A DNA stretch of 21,697 bases from IMG/VR virus record IMGVR_UViG_3300025168_000785, positions 1 through 21,697 of that record; one strand, given 5' to 3'. The DNA is from a virus. The notes under the pieces are model-generated. The model was not told the DNA's origin and did no database searches. It saw only the letters and a list, made by a program, of their open reading frames with translations. Each line of letters opens with the position of its first letter. Position 1 is the first letter of the stretch. A program made the translations under genes and the position numbers. Shown here piece after piece: positions 21,486-21,697 of this stretch.

Positions 21486-21511
21486 GGTGATTCCTCCTGA
21501 TTGAATGAGGT
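21486..21511 (-). repeat. Conserved RBS spacer module, copy 3
   Basis: Third copy of the spacer (26 nt: a CTCATTCAATC segment then AGGAGGAATCACC), diverged in its middle compared with copies 1 and 2. Confidence 0.75.
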
Positions 21512-21646
21512 TCAGTGGTTCCGCTTGGCTTCACTGGCACGACGGGCTACGCCGTCGCACTCTTCGGACCAGTCGGACCAGTTCCGAACGATCCAGATGA
21601 TGAGGCCAGTGGGCACGATGATGGCGGTGGCGATGATGTAAGACAT
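21512..21646 (-). CDS. 44-residue single-pass membrane protein
   Basis: The product is MSYIIATAIIVPTGLIIWIV followed by RNWSDWSEECDGVARRASEA and KRNH. The first 20 residues form a hydrophobic helix; the rest is charged and would face the cytoplasm or periplasm. AGGAG lies eight bases before ATG 21646, and the stop is followed by the shared spacer module. Function unknown; small membrane proteins in early phage regions often act on the host envelope, but nothing specific can be seen here. Confidence 0.65.
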   Translation of the reverse strand: MSYIIATAIIVPTGLIIWIVRNWSDWSEECDGVARRASEAKRNH

Positions 21647-21697
21647 TGTGGTACTCCTGTGGTTTGGGGACGTGAGTCCGGTTCAGCCCGCCACCCC

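Noticed and set aside
1-21697. CRISPR arrays, insertion sequences, retron or toxin-antitoxin defence cassettes
   Set aside because: No regularly spaced short repeats, transposase motifs, reverse transcriptase or toxin-antitoxin pair could be seen on either strand.

Overview
The window is about half of a temperate, T7-like podovirus genome (single-subunit-RNA-polymerase phage, Autographivirus type). Every gene I can support lies on the minus strand, so the genome reads from right (21697) to left (1). The evidence is a T7-style block of RNA polymerase, single-stranded DNA-binding protein, primase-helicase, family A DNA polymerase, 5'-3' exonuclease, portal, scaffold, capsid, tail tubular proteins A and B, and a gp13-like internal virion protein. 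An integrase sits next to a complete tRNA-Leu(UAA) gene. From established knowledge, an integrase upstream of the RNA polymerase near a tRNA-Leu sequence resembles marine T7-like phages such as cyanophage P-SSP7. The host cannot be named; signal sequences and lipobox-like motifs point to a Gram-negative bacterium.

Right arm (21697-19242): an early region of small unknown genes, many overlapping by ATGA or GTGA. Three of them share a near-identical 25-26 nt intergenic spacer carrying the ribosome-binding site. Two adjacent genes share a duplicated 3' segment. The operon ends with a 28-residue membrane peptide and a strong intrinsic terminator (19242-19282).

Lysogeny module (19241-17411): candidate host-type promoters, a MarR-like winged-helix regulator overlapping the integrase start, the integrase, tRNA-Leu(UAA), an inverted repeat, a pair of 25-nt direct repeats, and an intrinsic terminator that insulates the RNA polymerase gene from integrase transcription.

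DNA metabolism (17410-7847): RNA polymerase, SSB, a RusA-type resolvase in the place T7 uses endonuclease I, an HTH protein, primase-helicase, a secreted i-type lysozyme, a sigma-region-4-like protein, a conserved small protein, DNA polymerase, a PD-(D/E)XK nuclease, exonuclease, a DUF1599/Nmad1-like protein and small genes. This block is unusually compressed. The lysozyme signal sequence is encoded in another frame inside the helicase gene (248 nt overlap). The lysozyme tail overlaps the sigma-like gene (137 nt), and the RusA tail overlaps the HTH gene (143 nt).

Structural block (7846-1): a proline-rich gp7.3-like protein, portal, scaffold, two membrane-protein genes inserted before the capsid, capsid, a UUCG-loop terminator at the position of T7 T-phi, tail tubular A, tail tubular B, and a gp13-like protein cut by the window edge. 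Terminases, tail fibre and the remaining internal virion proteins lie outside the window.
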